From NCBI RefSeq assembly GCF_030623445.1, contig NZ_CP130613.1, forward strand, positions 3,162,001 through 3,226,000: 64,000 nucleotides of DNA, written 5' to 3'. Position numbers and translations under genes: made by a program. The notes beneath the pieces are model-generated. The model searched no databases. It saw only the letters and a list, made by a program, of their open reading frames with translations, and was not told where the DNA came from. The DNA comes from Pseudogemmatithrix spongiicola (GTDB lineage Bacteria > Gemmatimonadota > Gemmatimonadetes > Gemmatimonadales > Gemmatimonadaceae). How positions within the stretch are numbered: position 1 is the stretch's first letter; each line of letters starts with the position of its first letter. Positions 7,888 through 16,840 of the stretch are shown here, one piece after another.

Positions 7888-10800
7888 ATGCGTGTTCCCG
7901 CTTTTGTTCGTATCTGCGTCTTCACTGCACTCGCGCTGTTGCCCCTGAGTCTCGCCGCACAGGACAGCAGCGGCACACGCCCGGCTCGTCGCACGGGCCT
8001 GCCGCTCGAGGCCACCCGTTCGTGGTCGCTCTCGACCACGGAAGCCTCGTGGATGTCGGTCGATGTGTCGCCCGACGGGCAGACCATCGTCTTCGACATG
8101 CTCGGCGACCTCTACAGCATGCCGATCGCCGGCGGCGCGGCGCGGGCGCTGACGAGTGGCATGCCCTTCGACGCCCAACCGCGCTTCTCGCCCGACGGCC
8201 GACACATCGTGTACGTGAGCGACGAGGACGGCGGCGACAACCTCTGGCTCCTCGAAGTCGCCTCAGGCAAGAAGACGCAGCTCACGCGCGGCAAGACGAA
8301 TCGCTACGTATCGCCCACCTGGACGCCCGACGGCCAGTACCTCGTCGCGGCGCGGGCGCCGTTCCGCGGCGGCACGACCAAGCTCTGGATCTATCACCGC
8401 GATGGCGGCAACGGTACGCAGCTGATCGCGACACCCGGCACGGCCTCCACGCAGGCACACGCGGGTCCCGTCGTCAGCCGCGACGGCCGCTACGTGTGGT
8501 TCGCCGAGCGCAACGGCGCCTGGCACTACAACGCGAACTTCCCGCAGTATCAGCTGGTGCGCTATGACCGCGAGACCGGGCGCAGCGTGACGCAGACCTT
8601 CGCCTACGGGTCCGCCGCGCGCCCGACGCTCTCGCCCGACAATCGCTATGTGGTCTACGGCTCGCGCTTCGAGGCGCAGACCGGCCTGCGCATCCGCGAT
8701 CTGAGCACGGGTGACGATCGCTGGCTCGCCTTCCCCACGCAGCGCGATGACATGGAGTCGCGTGCCGCGCTCGATGCCCTGCCGGGCATGGCGTTCACGC
8801 CGGACGGGCGGCACCTGCTCGCGTCGTACGGTGGCAAGCTCTGGCGCATCGCCGTAGACGGCTCCGGCCAGGCGGAGATTCCGTTCCGCGTTGAGGCAAC
8901 GGTCGCGGCGGGTCCGCGCGTGCAGTTCGAGTACGCCGTGTCGGATTCCTCGACCTTCGTCGCGCGGCAGCTGCGCGATCCCGTGCTGTCGCCGGATGGG
9001 CGTCGACTTGCCTTCACCGTGCTGGACCGCCTGTACGTGATGGATTGGCCGGCCGGCACGCCGCGTCGCGTCACCAATGCCGATGTGGTCGAAGCGCAGC
9101 CGGCGTGGTCGCCCGATGGCCGTCAGCTTGCGTATGTCACTTGGGAAGGAAGCGTCGGTCGCCTGATGCGCATCGCACTCGACCAGCGCACGGCGTCACC
9201 CGCTGCACTCACGCCCGAGCCCGCGTTCTACCAGCAGCCAGCGTGGTCGCCCGACGGTCGCCGCATCGTCGCCATCCGCGGACCGGCACGCGCCTTCGCC
9301 GACGCGACCGCGCAGGGCGCGCCTGGCGCTGCGACAGAGTTTGTGTGGGTCCCCGCTACGGGCGGCGCGGCGACGGTGATCGCCGAGACGCAGGGCCGCA
9401 CGCGTCCGCACTTCACGCAGGACAACGACCGCATCTTACTCTCCAGCGGCCAGGGGCTGTCGTCAATCCGTTGGGACGGCACCGACGAGCGGCGCATCGT
9501 GCGGGTGACGGGTCCCGTCGCGCCGGGCTCGAGCATCGAGTGCATCGAGTCGCACGTGTACTGCGAGGCGGAGAGCGACGATCCGCGCGAGGACAATCCG
9601 CCGCCGCCCGCCGCGCTGACCGTGATGGCGCCGCGCGGCGACCAGGCGTTGGCCGCGGTCGGCAACCATCTCTACGTGGTCACCGTGCCGAAGGTGAGCG
9701 GTGAGGCCGTCACGATCTCCGTGGCGAACGCCGACAACGCCGCGTTCCCCTCGCGTAAGCTCACCGACATCGGCGGGCAGTTCCCCTCGTGGGTGGCCAG
9801 CGGCCGCGCCGTGCTCTGGGGCATCGGCAACGCCGTCGTGCAGTTCGACCTCGACTCCGCACGCACGCGCGAACTCGCGCTGCGCGACACGGCCTCGTGG
9901 CGCAACGATACCACGCTCAAGCCCAAGCCCTACACGCCCGACGAACGGCGAGTGACCGTGCGCATCGCCCGCGACGTTCCGCAAGGCGCCATCGTGCTGC
10001 GCGGCGGCCGCGCCGTCACGATGCGCGGTACGGAGATCATCGAGAACGCCGACATCGTCATCGTCAACAACCGCATCCGCTCCATCGGCGCGCGCGGTAG
10101 CGTCGAGGTTCCGGCAGGCGCGACGATCCGCGACATCTCCGGTCGCACCGTGGTGCCCGGGTTCGTCGACACGCACGCGCACATGTGGCCCTCGTGGGGC
10201 ATCCACAAGGCACAGCCGTGGATGTATCTCGCCAACCTGGCGTACGGCGTGACCACCACGCGCGACCCGCAGACGGCGACCACCGACGTGCTGACCTACG
10301 GCGACATGGTCGAGAGCGGCCTCTCGATGGGTCCGCGCGTGTACAGCACCGGCCCCGGCGTGTTCTGGGAAGAGAACGTCCGCAACCTCGAGGACGCGCG
10401 CCGCGTGCTGCGCCGCTACAGCAGCTACTACGACACCAAGACCATCAAGATGTACGTGGCCGGCAATCGCGAGCAGCGGCAGTGGATCATCCAGGCCGCG
10501 CGCGAGCAGGAGATCATGCCGACCACCGAAGGCTCGCTCGACATCCGCCTCAACCTCTCGATGGCGCAGGACGGCTACAGCGGCCAGGAGCACAACATTC
10601 CCGTGACGCCGCTCTACCGCGATGTCACGGGCTTCTTTGCGTGGACCGGCATCGCCTACACGCCGACGCTGGTCGTGAACTACGGCGGCCCCTGGGGCGA
10701 GAACTGGTTCTACACGCGCGAGAAGCCGTATGAGGATCCCAAGGTGCGGCGCTGGATGCCGTACCAGGAACTCGCCGCGAACACGCGCCGCCGCGTCGCG

Positions 10801-11265
10801 CGGCGCCCGACCGACGGCACGCCGGGCGGTTGGTTCTCCGACGATGAGTACGCCTTCCCCAAGCATGCCGCCGACGCCTACGAAATCTTCAAGGCAGGCG
10901 GTCGCGTCGGCATCGGCAGCCACGGCCAGTTCCAGGGGCTCGGCTACCACTGGGAGATGTGGCTGCTCAAGGAAGGCGGCTGGTCCAATCACGACGTGCT
11001 GCGCGCCGCCACCATCGTCGGCGCGGATGCCATCGGACTCGGCCGTCAGCTGGGCTCGCTCGAGCCGGGCAAGCTCGCGGATCTGGTCATTCTCGATCGC
11101 GATCCGATCGCCGACCTGCGCAACACCAACAGCATCAGCGGCGTGATGAAGAACGGCCGTCTCTATGACGGCATGACCTTGGCCGAGCAGTGGCCGCGAC
11201 AGCGGCCGGGGCCGACGGTGGACGGCCTGCGGACCGTGCCCGACGTGAGGGCCGGCATGCGCTAA
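7888..11265 (+). CDS. Secreted TolB/WD40-like propeller fused to an amidohydrolase
   Basis: This is an 1125-residue exported protein. It starts at ATG 7888 with GGAG 8 nt upstream. The signal peptide is about residues 1-24 (LALLPLSLAAQ). Residues about 45-720 are PD40/TolB-type propeller repeats, seen as recurring LSPDxR, WSPDGR and FTPDGR motifs. From about residue 735 an amidohydrolase-superfamily domain follows, with a metal-binding FVDTHAHMW motif near residue 760 and the typical end LGSLEPGKLADLVILDRDP. Family knowledge suggests a secreted metal-dependent hydrolase acting on peptides, cyclic amides or imides, with the propeller for substrate access or binding. The substrate is unknown. 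Confidence 0.9.
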   Translation: MRVPAFVRICVFTALALLPLSLAAQDSSGTRPARRTGLPLEATRSWSLSTTEASWMSVDVSPDGQTIVFDMLGDLYSMPIAGGAARALTSGMPFDAQPRFSPDGRHIVYVSDEDGGDNLWLLEVASGKKTQLTRGKTNRYVSPTWTPDGQYLVAARAPFRGGTTKLWIYHRDGGNGTQLIATPGTASTQAHAGPVVSRDGRYVWFAERNGAWHYNANFPQYQLVRYDRETGRSVTQTFAYGSAARPTLSPDNRYVVYGSRFEAQTGLRIRDLSTGDDRWLAFPTQRDDMESRAALDALPGMAFTPDGRHLLASYGGKLWRIAVDGSGQAEIPFRVEATVAAGPRVQFEYAVSDSSTFVARQLRDPVLSPDGRRLAFTVLDRLYVMDWPAGTPRRVTNADVVEAQPAWSPDGRQLAYVTWEGSVGRLMRIALDQRTASPAALTPEPAFYQQPAWSPDGRRIVAIRGPARAFADATAQGAPGAATEFVWVPATGGAATVIAETQGRTRPHFTQDNDRILLSSGQGLSSIRWDGTDERRIVRVTGPVAPGSSIECIESHVYCEAESDDPREDNPPPPAALTVMAPRGDQALAAVGNHLYVVTVPKVSGEAVTISVANADNAAFPSRKLTDIGGQFPSWVASGRAVLWGIGNAVVQFDLDSARTRELALRDTASWRNDTTLKPKPYTPDERRVTVRIARDVPQGAIVLRGGRAVTMRGTEIIENADIVIVNNRIRSIGARGSVEVPAGATIRDISGRTVVPGFVDTHAHMWPSWGIHKAQPWMYLANLAYGVTTTRDPQTATTDVLTYGDMVESGLSMGPRVYSTGPGVFWEENVRNLEDARRVLRRYSSYYDTKTIKMYVAGNREQRQWIIQAAREQEIMPTTEGSLDIRLNLSMAQDGYSGQEHNIPVTPLYRDVTGFFAWTGIAYTPTLVVNYGGPWGENWFYTREKPYEDPKVRRWMPYQELAANTRRRVARRPTDGTPGGWFSDDEYAFPKHAADAYEIFKAGGRVGIGSHGQFQGLGYHWEMWLLKEGGWSNHDVLRAATIVGADAIGLGRQLGSLEPGKLADLVILDRDPIADLRNTNSISGVMKNGRLYDGMTLAEQWPRQRPGPTVDGLRTVPDVRAGMR

Positions 11266-11501
11266 TCAAATCGCACGCGACTATTCCGCCGTTCGCGCGT
11301 GCGGTTCGCACTGCATCACGCAGATCATGGGGAGACGTGATGAAGGTGCGGCTACGGATCAGTATTGTCACCGGCACGTGACAAACCACTCGATTATTGT
11401 TTGCTTCGTTACGTCCCCCACTTGACAGGTCTCCGCACCTCGTCTTAACCGTAGCCGGTGAGGTGCTGGCTCGAACCTTTCACAATCGGGGACAAGAGCT
11501 C
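11266..11501. other. Intergenic region upstream of the broken protease
   Basis: These 236 bp are less GC-rich than their surroundings. TTGTCAC (11365-11371) and GTGACAA (11378-11384) form a 7-bp inverted repeat with a 6-nt spacer, possibly an operator or weak terminator. No open frame longer than about 15 codons looks genuine. A -35-like hexamer lies at 11422. Confidence 0.4.
11422..11450 (+). promoter_or_regulatory. Candidate sigma70-type promoter with consensus -35
   Basis: TTGACA at 11422-11427 matches the -35 consensus exactly. The -10 at 16-17 bp spacing is poor (CTTAAC/TTAACC). It precedes the lipoprotein-protease pseudogene start by about 50 nt, so a transcript from here would have a leader carrying the GGGGA before ATG 11502. 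Confidence 0.3.
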
Positions 11502-12938
11502 ATGAAGTCTCATTCTCGCGCCGGCACCGTTTTCTTTCTCGCACTGGCGGTCGGCGGCTGTGTCGATCTCAATGCCCCCCCCCCCCGCCGGCTCGGCTAG
11601 CGGAGGGACCGCAGCTCGCGGAGTTGCGGCTAGCCGACCGTGAAGCCGGCATTCCAGGCGAGTTCATTGTCCGGCTGCGGGACGGTGCCGAAGACGAAAC
11701 AGTCGTCGAGCGCGAAATTTTGAGGGACTCTCACGGCCGGGTCATCGCAAGCTTGGGCGGCAACAGGGGGTTCGTCGCTCGATTGGACTCCGTGGCACTT
11801 GGACGTGCGCTTCGGAACGCTTCGGTCCGCTATGTCGAGCAAAGCGTTCGCTTACTACCCGATGCCGCTGTCCAGCATCAGAACGTGCCAGCCAACGCAT
11901 GGCACTTAGATCGCATCGACCAGCAGCAGCAAAGTCCCAATGGAGTGTACTCTTATCGATACACCGGGGCCGGTGTGCGCATCTGGATTGTTGACACCGG
12001 TGTGGACCCTTCGCATCCGGACTTGGTCGGTCGCGTGGACCAACTCTACTACTTCACCTACAACTGGACAGATCCGTTCGCGCCGTGCTTCTGGCACGGG
12101 ACCCCAGCGGCTGTTGTCGCCGCTGGCACCACATATGGTGTAGCAAAAGGTGCGACTATCAATGTTGCCCGCGTATCGGACGACTGTAACTCCGGCGCGA
12201 TGAGCAGCGCAGCTGCCGCCAGTGCCATTTACTTCATTGCGGACTACTCACCGAAGCCAGCCATTATCAATGCTAGCTTCGGTGGCCAGTGTCCTTGGTA
12301 CTATCCGTGGTGTGCCTCTTCGCTGCAGGACGCGGTAAATTACGCGAAGAGTCGCGGAGTGCCGGTGATCGCTTCGGCCGGCAACGACGGATCTGACGCT
12401 TGCGATCACTACCCGGCGAGTTTCGCATCGCTCGCCGTCGGTGCTTCAGACCCAAACGACTCACGAGTGAGTAATTCTTTGTGGGCGAGCAGCTACGGCG
12501 GCTGCGTGGACCTCTTTGCGCCTGGCATCTCAATCGGCGTTGGCCAGGATCAGTATTTCGGAGAACAATCCGCCTGGTGACGCCGCAGCGGCGCTCGTCG
12601 TCAATGCCACGCCGAATGTACTGACGAACATTGGCGCGGGCTCCCCCAATCGCTTACTGCACTCATTCTTCGTGCCGCGCGTGAGCATTGTTGGGCCTGA
12701 CCTGGTTCACGAAAACGTCTCTTGCTCATGGAGCCACACTGCATCGGGATGGACTCAGCCGATCTCACTCAACTGGGCGGTCAACGGCATTCCGGTTTCG
12801 TCCGGCGCGAACTATTCGACTTTCGATACGGGCACGGCAGGCTTTTCTCTCGAGCTGACACTGACCGATGCGGATGGGCGGGTCGGCTTCGCTGTGCTTC
12901 CCGTTACAGTCAGTGGCAGCGGAACATTTAGCTGCTGA
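11502..12938 (+). pseudogene. Broken S8 (subtilase/proteinase K-like) protease lipoprotein
   Basis: Three open pieces together read as one secreted subtilase. Frame A (from ATG 11502) gives a lipoprotein signal with lipobox VGGC and stops at 11600 just after a run of 12 C. Frame B carries an I9-type propeptide (GEFIVRLRDG), the catalytic Asp in IWIVDTGVDPSHPDL, a His in WHGTP and the oxyanion Asn in SAGNDG, then stops at 12580. Frame A resumes near 12530 with ATPNVLTNIGAGSPNRLL and a C-terminal domain ending at 12938. The catalytic block GTSMAxPHVAG is absent, apparently deleted between APGISI and NNPPGD. The His motif is also unusual (GTP where GTH is expected). An active enzyme is very unlikely. 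Confidence 0.82.
11575..11586 (+). repeat. Homopolymeric tract of 12 C at a frameshift
   Basis: Twelve consecutive C lie 25 codons into the broken protease gene. With 12 C the frame ends at TAG 11598-11600. With 13 or 10 C the lipoprotein signal would join the propeptide frame without a stop. This could be a slippage-prone switch, a fixed mutation, or a homopolymer sequencing error. Confidence 0.9.
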
Positions 12939-12994
12939 ACTAGGTGTCCCTCGCTCGTCGACACCAGCATTCTTCCTACCGAGGGGTCAGTCCA

Positions 12995-13516
12995 ATGCGC
13001 GCTTCTATCGTTTCCCTCACGGCCTCCCTCGCACTGGCCACGGGATGCTCGCTACTTGAGGTGGGTAACGGCGACTCGCGAGTAGGTATTATCGCGTTCG
13101 TGGACAGCCCTTTGCCGATCGCTAGCGTTTCGCACCAGCTACCCGAAGTCGGCACATCGGTTGACGGGTGTTGCGGGAGTTCGCCGGTTCTCGAGGTGCC
13201 CGATACCGTCACAGCGGGAGTTGCTTTTGATGCGATCGTCCGAACATTTGGCAACAACGGCTGCTGGCGCGCAGCCGGGTATCGCGAATCAACGAGCGGT
13301 ATGACAATTGAGATTACACCCTATGATGAGTCGGGTGATGATGGTGGCCGCGTGTGCACTATGGCCATAGTCCGCCTTCCGCGCACCGCACGTGTCTCAT
13401 TCGCTAATGCTGGGATTGGCACTATTGTCGTTCGAGGCCGCGTCAGCTCAATCGGTGGCAGTGTGGTATCAGCCGATTCGATGACGACGGTGTCGACTAC
13501 CGTGGTCGTGCGCTAG
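12995..13516 (+). CDS. Hypothetical lipoprotein in the low-GC insert
   Basis: This 173-residue protein starts at ATG 12995 with GAGGGG 8 nt upstream. The signal ends in LALATGC (lipid Cys about residue 18). The mature part holds a CCGSS motif and two further Cys, with alternating beta-prone segments (GTIVVRGRVSSIGGSVV). It has no recognisable domain. It follows the broken protease by 56 bp and shares its less GC-rich codon use, so the two may have arrived together. It might be a protease inhibitor or surface companion, but only the neighbourhood suggests that. Confidence 0.65.
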   Translation: MRASIVSLTASLALATGCSLLEVGNGDSRVGIIAFVDSPLPIASVSHQLPEVGTSVDGCCGSSPVLEVPDTVTAGVAFDAIVRTFGNNGCWRAAGYRESTSGMTIEITPYDESGDDGGRVCTMAIVRLPRTARVSFANAGIGTIVVRGRVSSIGGSVVSADSMTTVSTTVVVR

Positions 13517-13519
13517 TAC

Positions 13520-14002
13520 TCAGCTTAGCGCTGATTCGACTTCGCCGCGAATCTCTTCCGGCGTGTCGTTGGGTGCGAAGCGCTTGAGCACGGTGCCGTC
13601 CCGCGCAACCAGGAACTTGGTGAAGTTCCACTTGATGGCCTCGGTGCCGAGGACGCCGCGCTTCTCCTTCTTGAGATGCGCCCACAGCGGGTGCGAGTGC
13701 AGGCCATTCACCTCGACCTTCGCGTAGAGCGGGAAGGTCACGTCGTAGGTGAGTGAGCAGAACTGCTTGATCTCGTCGGCGTCGCCGGGCTCCTGCGCGC
13801 CGAATTGGTTGCAGGGGAATCCCAGCACGGCGAACCCTTTCGGACCGAGCTCGCGGTGCAGCGCTTCCAGTCCCTTGTACTGCGGCGTGAACCCGCACTG
13901 GCTCGCCGTGTTCACGATGAGCATCACCTGACCGCGGTAGGCGGCCAGCGTTTCCTCGCGGCCGTCCATGGTCGGGACGGGAATCTCGTAGATCGTGCTC
14001 AT
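13520..14002 (-). CDS. Glutathione-peroxidase-family thiol peroxidase
   Basis: This 160-residue protein is a Cys-type GPx. The catalytic set is in place: Cys36 in NTASQCGFTPQY, Gln70 after FPCNQFGAQEPG, and Trp125-Asn126 in KWNFTKFLV. Bacterial members usually use thioredoxin rather than glutathione; a resolving Cys could be Cys82 in the KQFCSLTYDV segment. It should reduce hydrogen peroxide and organic peroxides in the cytosol. It starts at ATG 14002, with a TAACCT hexamer 13 nt upstream. It is convergent with the lipoprotein gene, with only 3 bp between the stops. Confidence 0.93.
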   Translation of the reverse strand: MSTIYEIPVPTMDGREETLAAYRGQVMLIVNTASQCGFTPQYKGLEALHRELGPKGFAVLGFPCNQFGAQEPGDADEIKQFCSLTYDVTFPLYAKVEVNGLHSHPLWAHLKKEKRGVLGTEAIKWNFTKFLVARDGTVLKRFAPNDTPEEIRGEVESALS

Positions 14003-14045
14003 GTCGAATGCTGTCAGGTTACCCCGCAGTCTGCCAGTGGCAGCT

Positions 14046-14816
14046 TCACGGCCCGATCGGCGTGAGCGCTGGACGCTTAGCGGTGACGTCGTCGCCGGAG
14101 GAACGGCGCGTCAGCCGCCGCCACAGCCAGGGCGTGAGATACGTCGCGATCCAGTGTGCCTCGGTGCGTGCGCGTTCCCACAGCGTCGGTGCCGGCCGCG
14201 GCGGCAGTGGCGCAGCCCACGAATCATCGAAACCCGGCAACCCGAGCCGAGACGCCAGCCCCGCCGCGATGCGCCGATGTCCCTCGGCGTTCGCGTGCAG
14301 GCGGTCTTCGTGCCACAGGCGCGGGTCGCAGGCCGCCGGAAACTGCGCGACGTCGAGCAACACGCTACCGGTCTCGCGGCAGAGCGCACGCACGGATTCG
14401 TTGAATGCGAGCAGGCGCGGCCGTGCGCGTGCGGCAAACGGTGCGACTTCACTCAGGTCGGGCATGGTGATCGTCACGACCGTCGCGCCTGCCGATCGCA
14501 AGGCTACGTGCATGGCGCGGAGGTCGTCCATCACCTGCCCCGCGTCGTACTTGCTGCGGATGATGTCGTTGGTGCCGGCAAAGACCGACGCGAGGTCCGG
14601 CTGCATGGCGAGAGCTGGCGCGAGCTGCTCCTCGCGGACCTGACGGGTCTTGCGACCGCGAATCGCGAGATTGGCATACAGCAACGGCGCGCCCTGCGCC
14701 TGCGCCACGTGCAGCGCCAGCCGATCCGCCCAGCCGCGGTGCCGGCCGCCTTCGCCGGGATCCTCCAGCCCTTCGGTGGATGAGTCGCCGATGGCGACGT
14801 ACCGCGTGAAGCTCAA
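14046..14816 (-). CDS. SGNH/GDSL-family hydrolase
   Basis: This is a 256-residue hydrolase without a signal peptide. Block I is VAIGDSSTEGLED with the nucleophile Ser12 or Ser13, block III is FAGTNDII, and the catalytic Asp/His pair is in WHEDRLHANAEGH. The fold acts on esters of lipids, sugars or peptidoglycan, and the substrate cannot be told here. The C-terminal 60 residues are Pro/Arg/Trp-rich and hydrophobic (TYLTPWLWRRL), perhaps a membrane-associating tail. The start is TTG 14816, whose TTGA overlaps the stop of the upstream small lipoprotein gene. Confidence 0.88.
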   Translation of the reverse strand: MSFTRYVAIGDSSTEGLEDPGEGGRHRGWADRLALHVAQAQGAPLLYANLAIRGRKTRQVREEQLAPALAMQPDLASVFAGTNDIIRSKYDAGQVMDDLRAMHVALRSAGATVVTITMPDLSEVAPFAARARPRLLAFNESVRALCRETGSVLLDVAQFPAACDPRLWHEDRLHANAEGHRRIAAGLASRLGLPGFDDSWAAPLPPRPAPTLWERARTEAHWIATYLTPWLWRRLTRRSSGDDVTAKRPALTPIGP

Positions 14817-15037
14817 GGCAGCTTCGACAGCGAATCGAGCTCGCGGTTGCGCGCGGCCGCCGAGTCGGCGGCCTTCATGGCCCCCTGCACGCCGCGGGCA
14901 CCAGCGAGCGCGGACGCGCCGACGGTGCTATCGACCGCCCGCTGCTGCTCCTTGGTGCGCGTGGGCGCGGGTTCTTCGGATTTGCCGCCGCAGGCGGCGA
15001 CCAACAGGACACTCGCGATGACGATCAGGCGGCGCAC
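14813..15037 (-). CDS. Small Ala-rich lipoprotein (74 aa)
   Basis: The start is GTG 15037 with GGGGAG about 7 nt upstream. The signal MRRLIVIASVLLVAACGG gives lipid Cys at residue 16. The rest is a short charged, Ala-rich helix (ALAGARGVQGAMKAADSAAA), probably a coiled coil like small Lpp-type proteins. No domain is recognised. It is translationally coupled to the SGNH hydrolase by a TTGA overlap. Confidence 0.72.
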   Translation of the reverse strand: MRRLIVIASVLLVAACGGKSEEPAPTRTKEQQRAVDSTVGASALAGARGVQGAMKAADSAAARNRELDSLSKLP

Positions 15038-15079
15038 AGGATGGCTCCCCGAGGGTGATATCGCGAAGTTAGTGGCATC

Positions 15080-15862
15080 GTGTCGCGCTCGCACCCACGT
15101 CCACCGGTCGATCCCACCCTGCTCAACGCAGGGGCGACCGATGCGATGTGGACGAACCTTGGCGATTGGCAGGCGTCCCGCGACTACGGCAGCGCGGCAC
15201 GTGCCCTGGCCACGCACGTTGGCGCCGCGGCGGCCCTGCGCGCCGGCGATGTGGTGGTGGACTATGCCTGCGGCTTCGGGGATTCGCTGCGCCTTTGGGT
15301 TGACCACTTCGGCGTGCGGCGGGTAGTCGGCGTCGAACCCGATCCCGCCGTGTGCGAGACTGTCCGCGCGCGCGTTGCCCGCTGGGGTCTGCAGGACCGC
15401 GTGTCCGTGGTGAGCTCGCGCGCCGAGGCGCTGCCGCCGCGTGCGGCTGCTGCCGACGTCACCGCCGTGGTCTCCGTGGATGCGGCGTATCACTTCCGCT
15501 CGCGCCTTGCATGGTGGCGCATGCTGGGCGCCGACCTGCCACCGGGCGCGCGCATCGCCTGCAGTGACCTCTGCATCGCCAATGGCCGTCATGTGGGAGT
15601 GCTTGGCCGTTCGCTCGCGCGGATGATGGGCATTCCAACCGAGAATCTCGTGCCGACGTCTGTGCTGCAGCAGGCGCTGCGTGAGGTGATGCGCTCGGAT
15701 GTTCGGCTGGAACCGTGCGGCCGGTCCGTCCTCGACGGCTTCGCCGCGCACGCGCCAGCGCGCGGGCTGCAGCTGCGCATCGCCAAGGCAAGCATCAGGG
15801 CACTGCGCCGCCGCGGACTGCTCGAGTACGCCATTCTCTCGGCGACCGTCGCCGCTACCTGA
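15080..15862 (+). CDS. SAM-dependent methyltransferase
   Basis: This is a 260-residue class I methyltransferase. Motif I is VVDYACGFGDSLRLW, the acidic loop follows in RRVVGVEPDPAVC, and the post-motif strand is VTAVVSVDAAYHF. The overall pattern (SVDAAYHF, then GARIACSDLCIAN) resembles the UbiE/sarcosine/tocopherol C-methyltransferase group acting on small molecules. The substrate is unknown. It starts at GTG 15080, 42 bp from the divergent small lipoprotein. It converges on the multicopper oxidase gene with 3 bp between the stops. Confidence 0.87.
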   Translation: MSRSHPRPPVDPTLLNAGATDAMWTNLGDWQASRDYGSAARALATHVGAAAALRAGDVVVDYACGFGDSLRLWVDHFGVRRVVGVEPDPAVCETVRARVARWGLQDRVSVVSSRAEALPPRAAAADVTAVVSVDAAYHFRSRLAWWRMLGADLPPGARIACSDLCIANGRHVGVLGRSLARMMGIPTENLVPTSVLQQALREVMRSDVRLEPCGRSVLDGFAAHAPARGLQLRIAKASIRALRRRGLLEYAILSATVAAT

Positions 15863-15865
15863 AGC

Positions 15866-16840
15866 TCAGACGGCGACGATCCACCCCATCGCGCCGCGCT
15901 CCGCCAGCCGCGGCTGGTGCGGATGGAACATGTACCGCCCCGGCGCATCGAAGCGCATCTCGAGCATCGCGCGCTCGCCAAGCGTGAGCGGCACGACGTC
16001 CGAGTGTTCATCCGGAACGCGCCGCGTGCCCGAGCGGAACACATCGAAGGTCTGCGCGTGCAGGTGGAAGGTCGCAACCGGCTCGTCGGGGACGAGATTC
16101 AGCACGTGCAGTCGCACGAGCGCTCCGACCGGCACCTTGAGTGGATGGCGCGCGAAGAATCCCGCGACGCCGTTCCATCCATAGAGGTCGGAGCGACCGT
16201 CGTCATCAGTGTCGAAGCCGCCGAGGATGAGGACGCGCTCCTCGGCGCTCGGGCGCGGCAGCACGGGATCGACGATCAGCGCTCCGTAGAGCCCGCGCCC
16301 GAGATGCTGGGCGCTGGGCAGCAGATCGCAATGATACGGATACAGACCCGCAGGCCGCGGCGCGAACTCGTACGTGCGCGTTTCGCCGGGCGGAATCGGC
16401 TCCCAGCCGTCCTGCGTCGGCGCGTGCGCGCCATGCGTGTGCAGGTTGTGCGGATGCGGCGTGAGATTGCGCACGGTGAGCGCGAGGGTGTCGCCCTCTC
16501 GCACGCGGAGGATCTGTCCGGGTATGCGCCCGTCGAAGGTCCACGCGTCCATTTCGCGGCCGGCACCCACCTGCACACGCTGCTGCGTGATGGTGATCGT
16601 GCGCGCGACGCGGCCGGCGCGCGCGAGCGGCGGAATCGTGAGGTCATCGAGCGCGGTCGGTCCGAGCGTCGCAGGAGGTTCGACGCTGTGGCCGTACGGC
16701 CCGTGCAGCATGGTTGCGTCGTCGAGCGACGCGTCGTGACGTGCGGCGTTCCGGGAGCTCCGACGCGAGAGCATTGCGCTGACCGCGAGTGCGCCCGCGG
16801 CCCCGCCCACGCCGAACAACCACTCCCGCCGCGTCGGCAT
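15866..16840 (-). CDS. Two-domain multicopper oxidase with Tat signal
   Basis: This 324-residue protein has a twin-arginine leader (TRREWLFGVGGAAGALAVSA), so it should be exported folded with copper bound. Domain 1 has HNLHTHGAHAP and a type-1-like cluster in YPYHCDLLPSAQHLGRGLYG. Domain 2 has FHLHAQTFDV and, at the C-terminus, FHPHQPRLAERGAMGWI. The usual HCH there is HPH, so type-1 copper can only be in domain 1, as in two-domain laccases and nitrite-reductase relatives. Expected activity is oxidation of metal ions or small phenols, or a nitrite-reductase-like reaction. ATG 16840 overlaps the upstream stop (TGATG). Confidence 0.87.
   Translation of the reverse strand: MPTRREWLFGVGGAAGALAVSAMLSRRSSRNAARHDASLDDATMLHGPYGHSVEPPATLGPTALDDLTIPPLARAGRVARTITITQQRVQVGAGREMDAWTFDGRIPGQILRVREGDTLALTVRNLTPHPHNLHTHGAHAPTQDGWEPIPPGETRTYEFAPRPAGLYPYHCDLLPSAQHLGRGLYGALIVDPVLPRPSAEERVLILGGFDTDDDGRSDLYGWNGVAGFFARHPLKVPVGALVRLHVLNLVPDEPVATFHLHAQTFDVFRSGTRRVPDEHSDVVPLTLGERAMLEMRFDAPGRYMFHPHQPRLAERGAMGWIVAV

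Noticed and set aside
9463-10992. Long minus-strand frame opposite the amidohydrolase domain
   Set aside because: Composition is His/Arg/Val-rich without motifs, and the opposite strand has a well-conserved enzyme.
11340-11381. Short frame starting ATGAAGGTGCGG in the intergenic region
   Set aside because: Only 13 codons, overlapping an inverted repeat; no support as a gene.
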